From the NCBI GenBank assembly GCA_900553065.1, contig USBZ01000009.1:1-47954 (forward strand): a stretch of DNA of 47,954 nt, given 5' to 3'. The notes under the pieces are model-generated. The model was given only the letters and a program-made list of their open reading frames with translations. It was not told where the DNA came from and did no database searches. The number at the start of each line of letters is the position of its first letter. Position 1 is the first letter of the stretch. This document shows, one piece after another, positions 32,537 to 40,956 of the stretch. Origin of the DNA: an uncultured Desulfovibrio sp. GTDB lineage: Bacteria > Desulfobacterota > Desulfovibrionia > Desulfovibrionales > Desulfovibrionaceae. The position numbers and the translations under genes were made by a program.

Positions 32537-33301
32537 ATGCTTCTTGAAGGAAAAAAAGCCGTCATCTTCGGTGTGGCCAACAAGCACAGCATCGCCTACG
32601 GCATCTCTTCCGCCTTCCATCGCGAAGGTGCTCAGCTTGCCTTCAGCTATCTGAATGACGCTCTGAAAAAGCGCATCGATCCCATAAGCGCCGAACTTTC
32701 CGGCGACTTCACCTTCCCCTGCGACGTGTCCAGCGATGAAGACATCGCCCGCAGCGCCGAACTCGTGGCCGAAAAGTGGGGCAAGATCGACGTGCTCGTC
32801 CACTCCGTGGCCTTTGCCTCCAAGGACGACCTCAAGGGCCGCTACCTCGACACCTCCCGCGACGGATTCCGTCTCGCTCTCGACGTTTCCGCCTATTCGC
32901 TGGTGGCGCTGTGCAAGGCCTTTGAACCTCTGCTCAATCCCGGCGCGTCCGTGCTCTGCATGACCTACTACGGTTCGGAAAAGATGATTCCCAACTACAA
33001 CGTCATGGGCGTGGCCAAGGCCGCTCTCGAAGCCTCGGTACGCTATCTCGCCACCGACTTCGGCCCCATGAACGTCCGCGTGAACGCCATCAGCGCCGGT
33101 CCCATCCGTACGCTGGCCTCCTCCGGCATTTCCGACTTCCACCAGATCGGCGCCATGTTCGAAAAGCGCGCTCCGCTGCACCGCCTCGTCACCATCGACG
33201 AAGTGGGCAACTCCGCCGCCTTCCTCGCCTCCGATCTGGCCTCCGGCGTGACCGGCGAGATTCTCTACGTGGACAACGGCTTCCAGAGCACCGCTCTGTA
33301 A
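32537..33301 (+). CDS. fabI: Enoyl-[acyl-carrier-protein] reductase (NADH)
   Basis: Final reductase of the type II fatty-acid elongation cycle (254 aa). Short-chain dehydrogenase fold with the FabI-specific GVANKHSIAYGIS nucleotide loop, HSVAFASKDDLKG, and the catalytic TYYGSEKMIPNYNVMGVAK (Tyr-x6-Lys). SAGPIRTLASSGI follows. AAAGGAGAGG precedes ATG 32537. A GC stem and TTCTTC follow the stop. It is the standard target of triclosan-type inhibitors. Confidence 0.96.
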   Translation: MLLEGKKAVIFGVANKHSIAYGISSAFHREGAQLAFSYLNDALKKRIDPISAELSGDFTFPCDVSSDEDIARSAELVAEKWGKIDVLVHSVAFASKDDLKGRYLDTSRDGFRLALDVSAYSLVALCKAFEPLLNPGASVLCMTYYGSEKMIPNYNVMGVAKAALEASVRYLATDFGPMNVRVNAISAGPIRTLASSGISDFHQIGAMFEKRAPLHRLVTIDEVGNSAAFLASDLASGVTGEILYVDNGFQSTAL

Positions 33302-33314
33302 GACGCCCCATATG

Positions 33315-33350
33315 CCGGAAGGAGCGTATATGCCGCCCCTTCCGGTTCTT
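33315..33350 (+). terminator. Weak terminator-like hairpin after fabI
   Basis: CCGGAAGG (33315-33322) pairs with CCTTCCGG (33338-33345) around a 15-base loop, followed by TTCTT. The tract is imperfect, so read-through into the small gene at 33374 is likely. Confidence 0.45.
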
Positions 33351-33373
33351 CTCCTGCATCAGGGAGCCTTATC

Positions 33374-33571
33374 ATGGAAATCATGGATACGCTCGGTACC
33401 CTCGTCATTCTGCTGCTTGCCCTCGTCGCTGTTTCTGCGATCCGCAAGGGCGGCGGCACCATGTCCTGCTGATTCCGCCCTGATCCCATGCAGATGCGTG
33501 ACATCCGCAGCACCCAGGAAAAGAAAGCCGAAGACCGCTCCACAGACAAGACGCACGACCAAAAGTCCTGA
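33374..33571 (+). CDS. Tiny membrane protein; candidate selenoprotein (in-frame UGA)
   Basis: ATG 33374 follows AGGGAG at 8 bases. Residues 7-24 are one hydrophobic helix (LGTLVILLLALVAVSAIR), then KGGGTMSC and TGA at 33470-33472. The minimal product is 32 aa. The same frame stays open for 32 further codons (FRPDPMQMRDIRSTQEKKAE and on) to TGA 33569-33571, with G/C-biased third positions. Directly after the first UGA, GAT-CC-CATGC, loop AGAT, GCGTG-AC-ATC (33482-33505) folds as an 8-bp hairpin with a 2x2 internal loop, at the distance expected of a bacterial SECIS. Read-through gives 65 aa with a Cys-Sec pair. The alternative is a plain 32-residue protein with non-coding sequence after it. 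I do not know the family. Confidence 0.5.
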
Positions 33572-33611
33572 CTGCGCTCTTGCTCTCACAGGCAAGCTGG
33601 CTTATGCTCAA

Positions 33612-33645
33612 GGTTCCGGACGTTTCCGCGTCCGGAACCTTTTTT
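33612..33645 (+). terminator. Intrinsic terminator before the LpoA-like gene
   Basis: GGTTCCGGACG (33612-33622), six-base loop, CGTCCGGAACC (33629-33639), then six T. It ends the glmU-hisD-purC-fabI side, downstream of the second stop of the small gene. Confidence 0.92.
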
Positions 33646-33748
33646 CGGAACGACCGCGCTTTCCGTACGCAGGCTGAGCCCGAAAGGCTCCGTCCGCCTT
33701 CAGACGCGTCTTCCGGAAAGCCCGCCCTGAAGCACAAAGGATATCGCC

Positions 33749-35473
33749 ATGCTCCCCCGTTTTCGCATCGTCCTCCTTCTGACCCTGTGTCTCGCCATGC
33801 TCGCTTCCGGCTGCTCTCTGCTGGAAAAGCAGCGTCTTCCCTACCAGAAACAAGATGAGGCCACGCTCTGGGTCAACAGCATTGCCGGACTCTCGGGCAC
33901 GGAACAGGGACGCCTTGCCGAAGCCATGTGGAAGAATCCCTCTTCCTCCCAGCTTATGCGCAGCCGCGCCGTCTCCATTGCCGCAAGCCGTCCGGGCAAG
34001 CAGGGCTACGCCGCCCGCAAGGAACTCTCCGCGCTCTATGCTCAGGCGTCCGCCGATCAGCGCGCCGCATGGGAAACCATGTACTGGACCGACCTTGACG
34101 CCATGGACAGCGATACCCTGAGAAAGCTCGCCTCCGACATTTCCGCCGAACAGGAACGGAACTTCCCCTGGAATCTCGTCATGCTCAAAGCCGCCCGCCG
34201 CGGTCTTGTCGACGACGCCTCGTCCGTGCTCGCCAGACTTTCGAATCCGCTGCTCTACGCCGCGCCCGCCATGCTCGGTCTCGACGCTGCTCCCACCGTG
34301 AGCGACACCGCCTATGTGGCCCTCGTGCTGCCTCAGACCGGTTCCGCCTCGGCTCTGGGACGTCAGGTGGCCGCAGGCGCCACCGCCGCAGCCGACGATC
34401 TGCGCCTCTCCGGCAAAAAGGTGGAGCTCATCATCATCGACTCCGGCCTGCCCGGCTGGCAGCAGAAAGTGCAGACGCTGCCTTCCCAGTTCGTCACCGT
34501 GGGCGGCCCGCTTATTCCCGCCCGCTACAAGGATGTCAAGAATGCGGCTTCCGGGCGTGCGCTCTTCGCCTTTCTCTCCTCCCTGCCTTCCGGGGAAGAA
34601 GGCACGCAGGCCTGGCGTTTCTTCGCCAGCCCCGAAGATCAGATCCGCACCCTGCTCGACACCGCTTCCGATCTCGGCATTTCCTCCTTCGGCGTGTTCA
34701 GCCCGAACGATTCCTACAGCAAGCGCATGAGCGGCCTGTTCATGCAGGAAGCCACGGCCCGCGGCTTTGCCGTCACCTCCGGTTCCTACACCGCCGGTCA
34801 GATGAACGCCTGGCCCAAGGAGGCCGGAACCTTCGTCAAAACCAAGGTCGGCGCCCAGCGCGGCAGCATTCCCGTGGCCACGGCTGACTTTCAGGCCATT
34901 TTCCTGCCCGACAGCTGGAAGAACATGGACATGCTCGTTTCCAGCCTGCACTACAGCGGCGCCCAGAACCGCCTCATGATGGGCACCTCCATCTGGGAAC
35001 AGAGCCTCGGACCGGGCAGCCGCAACAATGCCGCCACGTTCGCTCTCACCATCTTCCCCGGCGTGTGGAACGACGATCTCACCGGCCCCGGCATCAGCGC
35101 CTTCCGCAGCGTGATGGGCTCCAGAAACGAACATGCCGACGACTGGTCCGCCCTCGGCTTCGACTTCGTGCGCATGGCCGCCGAGCTCAATCTCCAGCCC
35201 GGCTGGACGCCCGCCGAGCTCAACCGCGCCCTGGCTTCCGGTCCCCGGCTTTCCTGGGCCGGCGCGCCCATCCGCTGGGACGCCTCCGGCAAGGCAAGCA
35301 GACAGCTTTTCGTCTTCCAGCCCGCCGCCACCGGCTATATCCCGGCCGACATTTCCCGACTCAAGGAACGCCTCGCGACCGGCGACCTTACCGTCACGGA
35401 ACCTGAAACGCCTGCCGCTCCCCAGCGGCCCCTGAGCTTTGATCAGCTCGTCAATTCCATTACCCAGAACTAA
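33749..35473 (+). CDS. LpoA/LppC-like penicillin-binding-protein activator lipoprotein
   Basis: Lipoprotein of 574 aa. Lipobox LASGC puts the acylated cysteine at residue 22. An N-terminal helical region (~30-185) resembles TPR-like packing (LSGTEQGRLAEAMW, LDAMDSDTLRKLASD). Residues ~190-560 form a type I periplasmic-binding fold, starting VALVLPQTGSASALGRQVAA and including FGVFSPNDSYSKRMSGLF and AIFLPDSW. This two-part architecture is that of LpoA-type activators of peptidoglycan synthases, but amino-acid-binding lipoproteins share the second domain. AAAGGATATCGCC precedes the ATG. gatC starts 11 bases after its stop. Confidence 0.78.
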   Translation: MLPRFRIVLLLTLCLAMLASGCSLLEKQRLPYQKQDEATLWVNSIAGLSGTEQGRLAEAMWKNPSSSQLMRSRAVSIAASRPGKQGYAARKELSALYAQASADQRAAWETMYWTDLDAMDSDTLRKLASDISAEQERNFPWNLVMLKAARRGLVDDASSVLARLSNPLLYAAPAMLGLDAAPTVSDTAYVALVLPQTGSASALGRQVAAGATAAADDLRLSGKKVELIIIDSGLPGWQQKVQTLPSQFVTVGGPLIPARYKDVKNAASGRALFAFLSSLPSGEEGTQAWRFFASPEDQIRTLLDTASDLGISSFGVFSPNDSYSKRMSGLFMQEATARGFAVTSGSYTAGQMNAWPKEAGTFVKTKVGAQRGSIPVATADFQAIFLPDSWKNMDMLVSSLHYSGAQNRLMMGTSIWEQSLGPGSRNNAATFALTIFPGVWNDDLTGPGISAFRSVMGSRNEHADDWSALGFDFVRMAAELNLQPGWTPAELNRALASGPRLSWAGAPIRWDASGKASRQLFVFQPAATGYIPADISRLKERLATGDLTVTEPETPAAPQRPLSFDQLVNSITQN

Positions 35474-35484
35474 AGAGAATCCGT

Positions 35485-35778
35485 ATGTCGCTCGACAAAA
35501 ACGCCTTCCTGCATCTGTGCCGCCTCTCCAGACTTGCTCCCGACGACTCCGTGCAGGAAGAAATGGCACAACAGTGCTCCCGTATCCTGGCCTACATGGA
35601 CAAGCTCGCCGAAGTGGATACTTCCGGCGTTGAACCCCTGTATTCTCCCGTCATCCATGAAAGCGCCTTCCGGGAAGATACGGCCGTGCGTCGCTGCGAC
35701 CGTGCCGACATTCTGGCCGGCGCCCCCGCCACCGACGGCTCCTTCTTCATTGTTCCCCGTATTGTGGAGGGAAAATAA
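35485..35778 (+). CDS. gatC: Asp-tRNA(Asn)/Glu-tRNA(Gln) amidotransferase subunit C
   Basis: Small stabilising subunit (97 aa) of the tRNA-dependent amidotransferase. LHLCRLSRLAPDDSVQEEM, the ILAYMDKLAEVDTSGVEPL helix-turn, and the FREDTAVR and FIVPRIVE ends are characteristic. AAAGAGAATCCGT precedes the ATG. The stop TAA is followed directly by the gatA ATG. GatB is not in the window. Confidence 0.93.
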   Translation: MSLDKNAFLHLCRLSRLAPDDSVQEEMAQQCSRILAYMDKLAEVDTSGVEPLYSPVIHESAFREDTAVRRCDRADILAGAPATDGSFFIVPRIVEGK

Positions 35779-37248
35779 ATGTCCGAACTGTTTGAACTTT
35801 CCCTCTGCGAAGTCCGTGATCGCATCCGCAGCGGCAGCGTGAGCGCCGAAGAGGTGACCCGCTCCTGCCTCTCCCGCATCGAGGCCACGGAACCTGCCGT
35901 CGGCGCCCTGCTTGCCAGACGGGACGAAGAAGCCCTTGAAGAAGCCCGCCGCATGGACAGAGAGCGTCCCGCCGATCTCTCCGACAAGCCGCTCTGGGGC
36001 GTGCCCGTCACCGTGAAGGATGCCATCACGCTCAAAGGTATGCCCACCACCGCCGCATCCAAAATTCTCGAAGGCTTTCTTTCCCCCTACGACGCTCTTG
36101 TCGTGGAACGCCTGAAGAATGCCGGAGCCATCATTCTCGGCAAGAACAACATGGATGAATTCGCCATGGGTTCCACGACCGAGCACTCGGCATGGAAGGT
36201 GACCACCAATCCCTGGGACACCACCCGCGTTCCCGGCGGTTCCAGCGGCGGCTCGGCCGCCAGCGTGACCGCCTGCCAGTGCTTCGCCTCCCTCGGTTCC
36301 GATACCGGCGGTTCCATCCGTCAGCCCGCCTCTCTGTGCGGCTGCGTGGGCATCAAGCCCACCTACGGACGCGTGTCCCGCTACGGTCTGCTCGCCTACG
36401 CCTCTTCCTTCGATCAGATCGGCCCGCTCGCCCGTACCGTGGAAGATGCCGCTCTCGTGCTTCAGGTCATTGCCGGACATGACGAACGCGACAGCACCAG
36501 CTCCCCTGTGGCTGTTCCCGACTATCAGGCGGCCATCAACGCTCAGCAGGATCTTTCCGGTCTCACTCTGGGCCTGCCCCGCGAATTCTTCGGCCATGAA
36601 GGACTCGACGAAGGCGTTGCCGCCGCCTGCCAGAATGCCGTGGACACTGCCCGCTCCCTCGGTGCGAACATCGTGGAAGTCTCGCTGCCCCACACGGAAT
36701 ACTCCATTGCGAGTTACTACATTCTCGCCGCTGCCGAAGCCAGCTCCAACCTCGCCCGCTACGACGGCGTACGCTACGGACACCGTACCGCAGAGCCCAA
36801 AAACCTTGAGGACATGTACACCCGCTCCCGCACCGAAGGCTTCGGCCCCGAAGTGCAGCGACGCATTCTGCTCGGATCCTATGTGCTCTCCGCCGGTTAC
36901 TACGACGCCTATTACCGCAAGGCCGCCCAGGTGCGCCGACTCATCCGCCAGGACTACCTCGACGCTCTGGAAAAATGCGACATGCTCCTTGCCCCCGTCT
37001 CTCCCGTGCCCGCCTGGCAGATCGGACATATGTCCGACGATCCGCTTCAGATGTACTTCATGGACATCTTCACCCTGTCCCTCAACCTTGCCGGTCTCCC
37101 CGGCCTCTCCATCCCTGTGGGCATGAGCGGCAATCTTCCCGTAGGCATCCAGCTTCTGGGCCGCGCCTTCGACGAGGGTCGACTCTTCCTTGCCGGTGAC
37201 AAGCTGACCCGTGCTCTCGGCACCCATAATCAGCATGCCCCCATATAA
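35779..37248 (+). CDS. gatA: Asp-tRNA(Asn)/Glu-tRNA(Gln) amidotransferase subunit A
   Basis: Glutaminase subunit (489 aa) of the amidase-signature family, releasing ammonia for amidation of mischarged Glu-tRNA(Gln)/Asp-tRNA(Asn). The catalytic Ser-cisSer-Lys set is visible: Lys in GVPVTVKDAI, VPGGSSGGSAASV and SDTGGSIRQPASLCG. YGRVSRYGLLAYASSFDQIG is typical of GatA. GGAGGGAAAATAA in the gatC 3' end is its binding site. Presence of GatCA indicates the indirect route for Gln (and possibly Asn) tRNA charging. Confidence 0.95.
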   Translation: MSELFELSLCEVRDRIRSGSVSAEEVTRSCLSRIEATEPAVGALLARRDEEALEEARRMDRERPADLSDKPLWGVPVTVKDAITLKGMPTTAASKILEGFLSPYDALVVERLKNAGAIILGKNNMDEFAMGSTTEHSAWKVTTNPWDTTRVPGGSSGGSAASVTACQCFASLGSDTGGSIRQPASLCGCVGIKPTYGRVSRYGLLAYASSFDQIGPLARTVEDAALVLQVIAGHDERDSTSSPVAVPDYQAAINAQQDLSGLTLGLPREFFGHEGLDEGVAAACQNAVDTARSLGANIVEVSLPHTEYSIASYYILAAAEASSNLARYDGVRYGHRTAEPKNLEDMYTRSRTEGFGPEVQRRILLGSYVLSAGYYDAYYRKAAQVRRLIRQDYLDALEKCDMLLAPVSPVPAWQIGHMSDDPLQMYFMDIFTLSLNLAGLPGLSIPVGMSGNLPVGIQLLGRAFDEGRLFLAGDKLTRALGTHNQHAPI

Positions 37249-37327
37249 CGTGGGTTCACCTGTAAAAACAGAACGCTGATTCCATCATCCGCGCCGGACT
37301 CCGCCGGTCCGGTCATGCAGCATCAAG

Positions 37328-37359
37328 GAACCATGCCTTTCCGGGCATGGTTCTTTTTT
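37328..37359 (+). terminator. Intrinsic terminator of the gatCA unit
   Basis: GAACCATGCC (37328-37337), six-base loop, GGCATGGTTC (37344-37353), then six T. Confidence 0.92.
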
Positions 37360-37504
37360 ATCCGCCTATCTCCCGACCTCCAGCGATCCTCCACCGCCTT
37401 TCACAGTCATTCCCCGGATTTCCCGGCACCTTTTCACTTTCTCTTCCTTCCTGAAACAAAACCTCCCGCCGCGGCAGCGCCGCAAGGCAGAATCATGGAG
37501 ATCG

Positions 37505-37547
37505 GGGGAAATTATCTCCCCCGGCGGGGTACAGAGCAGAGCCCCGA
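37505..37547. repeat. Dispersed intergenic element, copy 2
   Basis: Counterpart of 264-307: GGGGAAATTATC, then CTCCCCCGGCGGGGTACAG, AGCAGAGCC and CCGA, with a related block at 37463-37487. It lies between the gatA terminator and the aminotransferase. The remaining intergenic sequence 37360-37629 shows no gene. Confidence 0.45.
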
Positions 37548-37629
37548 CCGCCCTTCCTGACCTTCCCTCCTTTCGGCAAAGGCCTTGACAGGGCGGGGGC
37601 TTTTCACGAAAACGCTTTATATGTTTCAC

Positions 37630-37651
37630 GGACGGAGGAATCCGTCCTTTT
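37630..37651 (+). terminator. Short terminator-like hairpin in the aminotransferase leader
   Basis: GGACGGA, GNRA-type GGAA loop, TCCGTCC (37641-37647), then TTTT. A second GC stem (CCTCCC/GGGAGG) follows at 37654-37668. Placed about 85 bases before the gene, it could act as an attenuator. Alternatively it may be a residual terminator. Confidence 0.45.
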
Positions 37652-37735
37652 CACCTCCCGGGGGGAGGCGGCGGGAAAGGCAACCACCGGCGGAAAAGCG
37701 TCTTTCCCGTCCGAGAGTCTGCTTTCCGCTCTGCC

Positions 37736-38845
37736 ATGAACAGTTTCAAGCCCTATGCGGCCATGCCCTTTTATCCCGGCCCCGTTTCCGTTCATCCCGA
37801 TGTTGCACGCGCTCTCAGCCAGGACTATGCGCCTCCGCGCATGGGTACGGAGTATCTTGAACTTTACAAGTCGGTACGCAGCCGTTTGCAGAAGGTGCTG
37901 GGCACGAAGGAAGACGTGCTCATGGGCACGGGCGAAGGCATGCTGGTTCTGTGGGGAGCGCTCAAGAGTCTGCTGAAGCCCGGCGACACGGTGCTTTCCG
38001 TGGGGACGGGCGTCTTCGGCGACGGCTTTGCCGATATGGCGGAAGTGCTCGGCTGCAAGGCCGTGCGCGTATCCGAGCCGTACGATACCACCATCACGGC
38101 GGCCACGCTGGAGAAGGTGAAGGACGCCGTTCTTGCCCATCGCCCCGTGCTGATGACGGCCGTACACTGCGAAACCCCTTCCGGCACACTGAATCCGCTG
38201 GAAGAACTCGGCTGCCTGAAAAAGGATCTGGGCGTTCCGTTCCTGGTGGTGGATGCCGTGGCAAGTGCCGGCGGCGCTCCCGTGCATGCCGACCTGTGGA
38301 ACGCCGACTGCGTGCTCGGCGGCTCTCAGAAGTGCCTTGCCTGCCCGCCCGACATGAGCTTCATGAGCGTAAGCGAAGCAGCTTGGAAACGCATCCGCGA
38401 AGTAGGATACGCCGGTTACGACGCCATCCAGCCCTTTGATCATGCCATTGAAGATCCCATGCGTTTTCCCTACACGCCCAACTGGTGGGGTGTCGCCGCG
38501 CTTGACGCCTCTCTTTCCGCCCTGGAACGCGAAGGACTCGAGCAGGTATTTGCCCGTCACGAAGCCGTGGCACGTCAGTGCCGCGAGGGCGTAAAGGCGC
38601 TCGGTCTTTCGCTGTGGCCCGTGGAAGGCGCCGTCAACTCCCCCACCGTCACCGCCGTGCGTATGCCCGAAGGCTGGCAGTGGAGCGACTGGAGAGCCGC
38701 CCTTGTCGAGCGCGGTCTGTATGTGGGCGGCAGCCTCGGCCCGCTGGCCGGTCGTGTGTTCCGCATGGGACACATGGGAACGCAGGCCAATGCCGAAGCC
38801 ATGAGCGCTGCTCTGGCCGTCATGAAAGATATTCTTGCCAGATAA
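37736..38845 (+). CDS. PLP-dependent class V aminotransferase, alanine-glyoxylate type
   Basis: Fold-type I PLP enzyme (369 aa) of the serine-pyruvate/alanine-glyoxylate aminotransferase group. FYPGPVSVHPDVARAL at the N-terminus, LMGTGEGMLVLWGALKSLL, SVGTGVFGDGFADMAE, the ETPSGTLNPLEELG loop, VVDAVASAGG with the PLP-binding Asp, and the Schiff-base Lys in LGGSQKCLACPP are all present. The C-terminus has GPLAGRVFRMGHMG. Substrates may be Ala/Ser with glyoxylate or pyruvate; homologues also act in taurine-related routes, which cannot be settled here. No clear Shine-Dalgarno precedes the ATG. Malic enzyme follows 19 bases later, so both are one unit. Confidence 0.88.
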   Translation: MNSFKPYAAMPFYPGPVSVHPDVARALSQDYAPPRMGTEYLELYKSVRSRLQKVLGTKEDVLMGTGEGMLVLWGALKSLLKPGDTVLSVGTGVFGDGFADMAEVLGCKAVRVSEPYDTTITAATLEKVKDAVLAHRPVLMTAVHCETPSGTLNPLEELGCLKKDLGVPFLVVDAVASAGGAPVHADLWNADCVLGGSQKCLACPPDMSFMSVSEAAWKRIREVGYAGYDAIQPFDHAIEDPMRFPYTPNWWGVAALDASLSALEREGLEQVFARHEAVARQCREGVKALGLSLWPVEGAVNSPTVTAVRMPEGWQWSDWRAALVERGLYVGGSLGPLAGRVFRMGHMGTQANAEAMSAALAVMKDILAR

Positions 38846-38864
38846 TTTTCAATAAGGATCTCCC

Positions 38865-40205
38865 ATGAGCTATACCAAGGAAGATGTTCGCCGTTATCAC
38901 GGGCTGCCCCGCCCCGGAAAAATAGAAGTCATGACCAGCAAGAAGGCCACGACGCAGGATGACCTTACGCTTGCCTACAGCCCCGGCGTTGCCGAAGCCT
39001 GCCGCGACATCGTGGCCGACCCTTCCTATGCGGAAAAGCTGACGGCCCGCGGCAATCTGGTGGCCGTGGTGACCAACGGTACCGCCGTGCTCGGTCTCGG
39101 CAACATAGGACCTCTTGCCGGCAAGCCCGTCATGGAAGGCAAGAGCATGCTCTTCAAGATGTTCGCCGATGTGGACGCCTTCGACATCGAACTCGACTGC
39201 AGCGATCCCGACCGCCTCATCGACATCGTCAAGGCGCTCGAACCCACCTTCGGCGGCATCAATCTTGAAGACATCCGCGGCCCGGAATGCTTCTACATTG
39301 AGGAAGAGCTGAAGAAGGCCATGAACATTCCCGTGTTCCACGACGATCAGCACGGAACCGCCGTCATCACCGGCGCAGCCCTTATGAATGCCTCGCGCAT
39401 CACGGGCCGTGCCGTGGAAGACATGAAGGTCGTGGTCATGGGCGCCGGAGCTGCAGGTATGGCCTGTGCCCGCTTCTACGCCGCCATGGGCGTGAAGAAG
39501 GAAAACATCTCCATGTTCGACATCAGAGGCCTCATCCATACCGGACGTACCGACCTCTCCGACGTGCAGATGACCTTCGCGCAGACGCCCCCCGCCCCCG
39601 GAGCCAGCATCGACGACACGCTCTATGCCGCCATGCAGGGAGCCAACCTCTTCCTCGGTCTGTCCGGCCCCGGCACGCTCAAGCCCGACATGCTGAAGGG
39701 CATGGCCGACAAGCCCGTCATCTTCGCCTGTGCCAATCCCGTGCCGGAAATCGGCTATGAAGAAGCCAAGGCCGTACGTCCCGATGCCATCATGGGCACG
39801 GGTCGCTCCGACTATCCCAATCAGGTGAACAACGTCTCCGGCTTCCCCTTCATCTTCCGCGGAGCTCTCGACGTGCGCGCCAGCAAGATCAACGAGGAAA
39901 TGAAGATTGCCGCCGCCCGCGCTCTGGCCGATCTTGCGCTGGAAAGCGTGCCCGAAGACGTGCGTGCCGCCTATCACGGCCGCGACTTCAGCTTCGGCCC
40001 GGAATACATCATTCCTCTGCCCCTTGATCCGCGCATCATCGAATGGGTGGCCCCTGCCGTGGCCAAGGCCGCCATCGACAGCGGTGTTGCCCGCGGAACG
40101 ATGGAAGACATCGGCGGAAGTCTGGATGCCTACCGTCTCATGCTGCGTGAGCGCATGGCCAAAGCCAGAGAACGCATGGCTGCCCACTGCAGAAGCTACG
40201 AATAA
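38865..40205 (+). CDS. NAD(P)-dependent malic enzyme (oxaloacetate-decarboxylating)
   Basis: Converts malate to pyruvate and CO2 (446 aa, without the phosphotransacetylase-like tail of long MaeB). N-terminal LTLAYSPGVAEACRDI, VTNGTAVLGLGNIGPLAGKP, the metal-site VFHDDQHGTAVITGAAL, the Rossmann motif VVMGAGAAGMACARF, and ACANPVPEI / GTGRSDYPNQVNNVSGFPFIF mark the family. ATAAGGATCTCCC precedes the ATG. It is downstream of the aminotransferase, so pyruvate production may link the two (inference). Confidence 0.94.
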   Translation: MSYTKEDVRRYHGLPRPGKIEVMTSKKATTQDDLTLAYSPGVAEACRDIVADPSYAEKLTARGNLVAVVTNGTAVLGLGNIGPLAGKPVMEGKSMLFKMFADVDAFDIELDCSDPDRLIDIVKALEPTFGGINLEDIRGPECFYIEEELKKAMNIPVFHDDQHGTAVITGAALMNASRITGRAVEDMKVVVMGAGAAGMACARFYAAMGVKKENISMFDIRGLIHTGRTDLSDVQMTFAQTPPAPGASIDDTLYAAMQGANLFLGLSGPGTLKPDMLKGMADKPVIFACANPVPEIGYEEAKAVRPDAIMGTGRSDYPNQVNNVSGFPFIFRGALDVRASKINEEMKIAAARALADLALESVPEDVRAAYHGRDFSFGPEYIIPLPLDPRIIEWVAPAVAKAAIDSGVARGTMEDIGGSLDAYRLMLRERMAKARERMAAHCRSYE

Positions 40206-40216
40206 AACAATACGAC

Positions 40217-40245
40217 AAAAAAGGGGGAAAGTTTCCCCTTTTTTT
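40217..40245 (+). terminator. Intrinsic terminator of malic enzyme unit
   Basis: AAAAAAGGGG and CCCCTTTTTT arms around GAAAGTTT (itself AAA/TTT pairing), ending in T residues. Perfect symmetry makes it bidirectional. Confidence 0.88.
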
Positions 40246-40419
40246 GTTGCCGGCATCCACGTCAGCCTGCATACGGCCGCAACAGGAAAGGCCCGGACAG
40301 CGCAGGTCGCTTCCAAGCGTTTTTCAGCCGACCTGTTGGCGGAAAAGAGCTCTTTCGGCAGCAGTCAATTCCGGACGCTGCGCCTCCCCATTCCAGTCCC
40401 GGCAAAGAGGAGAACCTCA

Positions 40420-40866
40420 ATGGACATCCGCCTTATAACCGCCGACAAAAAGCGTTATCTTCCCCTGCTGCTTGAAGCCGATGAACAGGAAAGCATGATC
40501 GACCGCTATCTGGAACGCGGGGAACTTTTCGTGATGTTTGACGAAACGAACGCGGCTCAGGCCGTGGCCGTGGTCACGAAGGAAGACGAAGGCATCCTTG
40601 AACTCAAAAATCTCGCCGTGACCGGGGAAAAACGTCGCCAAGGGCTCGGCAGGCGCATGGTGGAATTTCTGCTGCAGCGCTACCTGGGATGCGGCGTCAT
40701 GCTGGTGGGCACGGGAGACAGCCCCATGACGCTCGGCTTTTATCAGGCCTGCGGCTTCCGATTCTCCCATGTGGAAAAAGACTTCTTTGTGAACAACTAC
40801 AATCACCCCATCATGGAGAACGGAAAACAGCTTACGGATATGATCTATCTGAAGCAGGAACTCTGA
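40420..40866 (+). CDS. GNAT family N-acetyltransferase
   Basis: Small acetyltransferase (148 aa). MDIRLITADKKRYLPLLLEA starts the fold. Strand 4 and the acetyl-CoA pyrophosphate loop are ELKNLAVTGEKRRQGLGRRM (the R/Q-x-x-G-x-G motif as RRQGLGRRM), and GFYQACGFRFSHVEKDFF is motif B. It resembles YoaP/YhbS-like single-domain GNATs of unknown substrate. AGAGGAGAACCTCA precedes the ATG; the longer upstream frame runs antiphase through malic enzyme and is not coding. Confidence 0.88.
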   Translation: MDIRLITADKKRYLPLLLEADEQESMIDRYLERGELFVMFDETNAAQAVAVVTKEDEGILELKNLAVTGEKRRQGLGRRMVEFLLQRYLGCGVMLVGTGDSPMTLGFYQACGFRFSHVEKDFFVNNYNHPIMENGKQLTDMIYLKQEL

Positions 40867-40914
40867 TGCCCTGAGACTTCCCCGGAAGCCGTTCCGAAGA
40901 TTTCAACGAACAAA

Positions 40915-40950
40915 GACGCCCTTCCCTCATGCTGCGGGAAGGGCGTCTTT
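40915..40950. terminator. Bidirectional intrinsic terminator
   Basis: GACGCCCTTCCC (40915-40926), nine-base loop, GGGAAGGGCGTC (40936-40947), then TTT, with AAA on the left. It separates the GNAT gene (+) from the TolC-family gene (-). Confidence 0.88.
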
Positions 40951-40956
40951 GTCGTT

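Noticed and set aside
35470..37236. 588-codon minus-strand frame opposite gatA
   Set aside because: It is a shadow; the plus strand carries the complete amidase signature.
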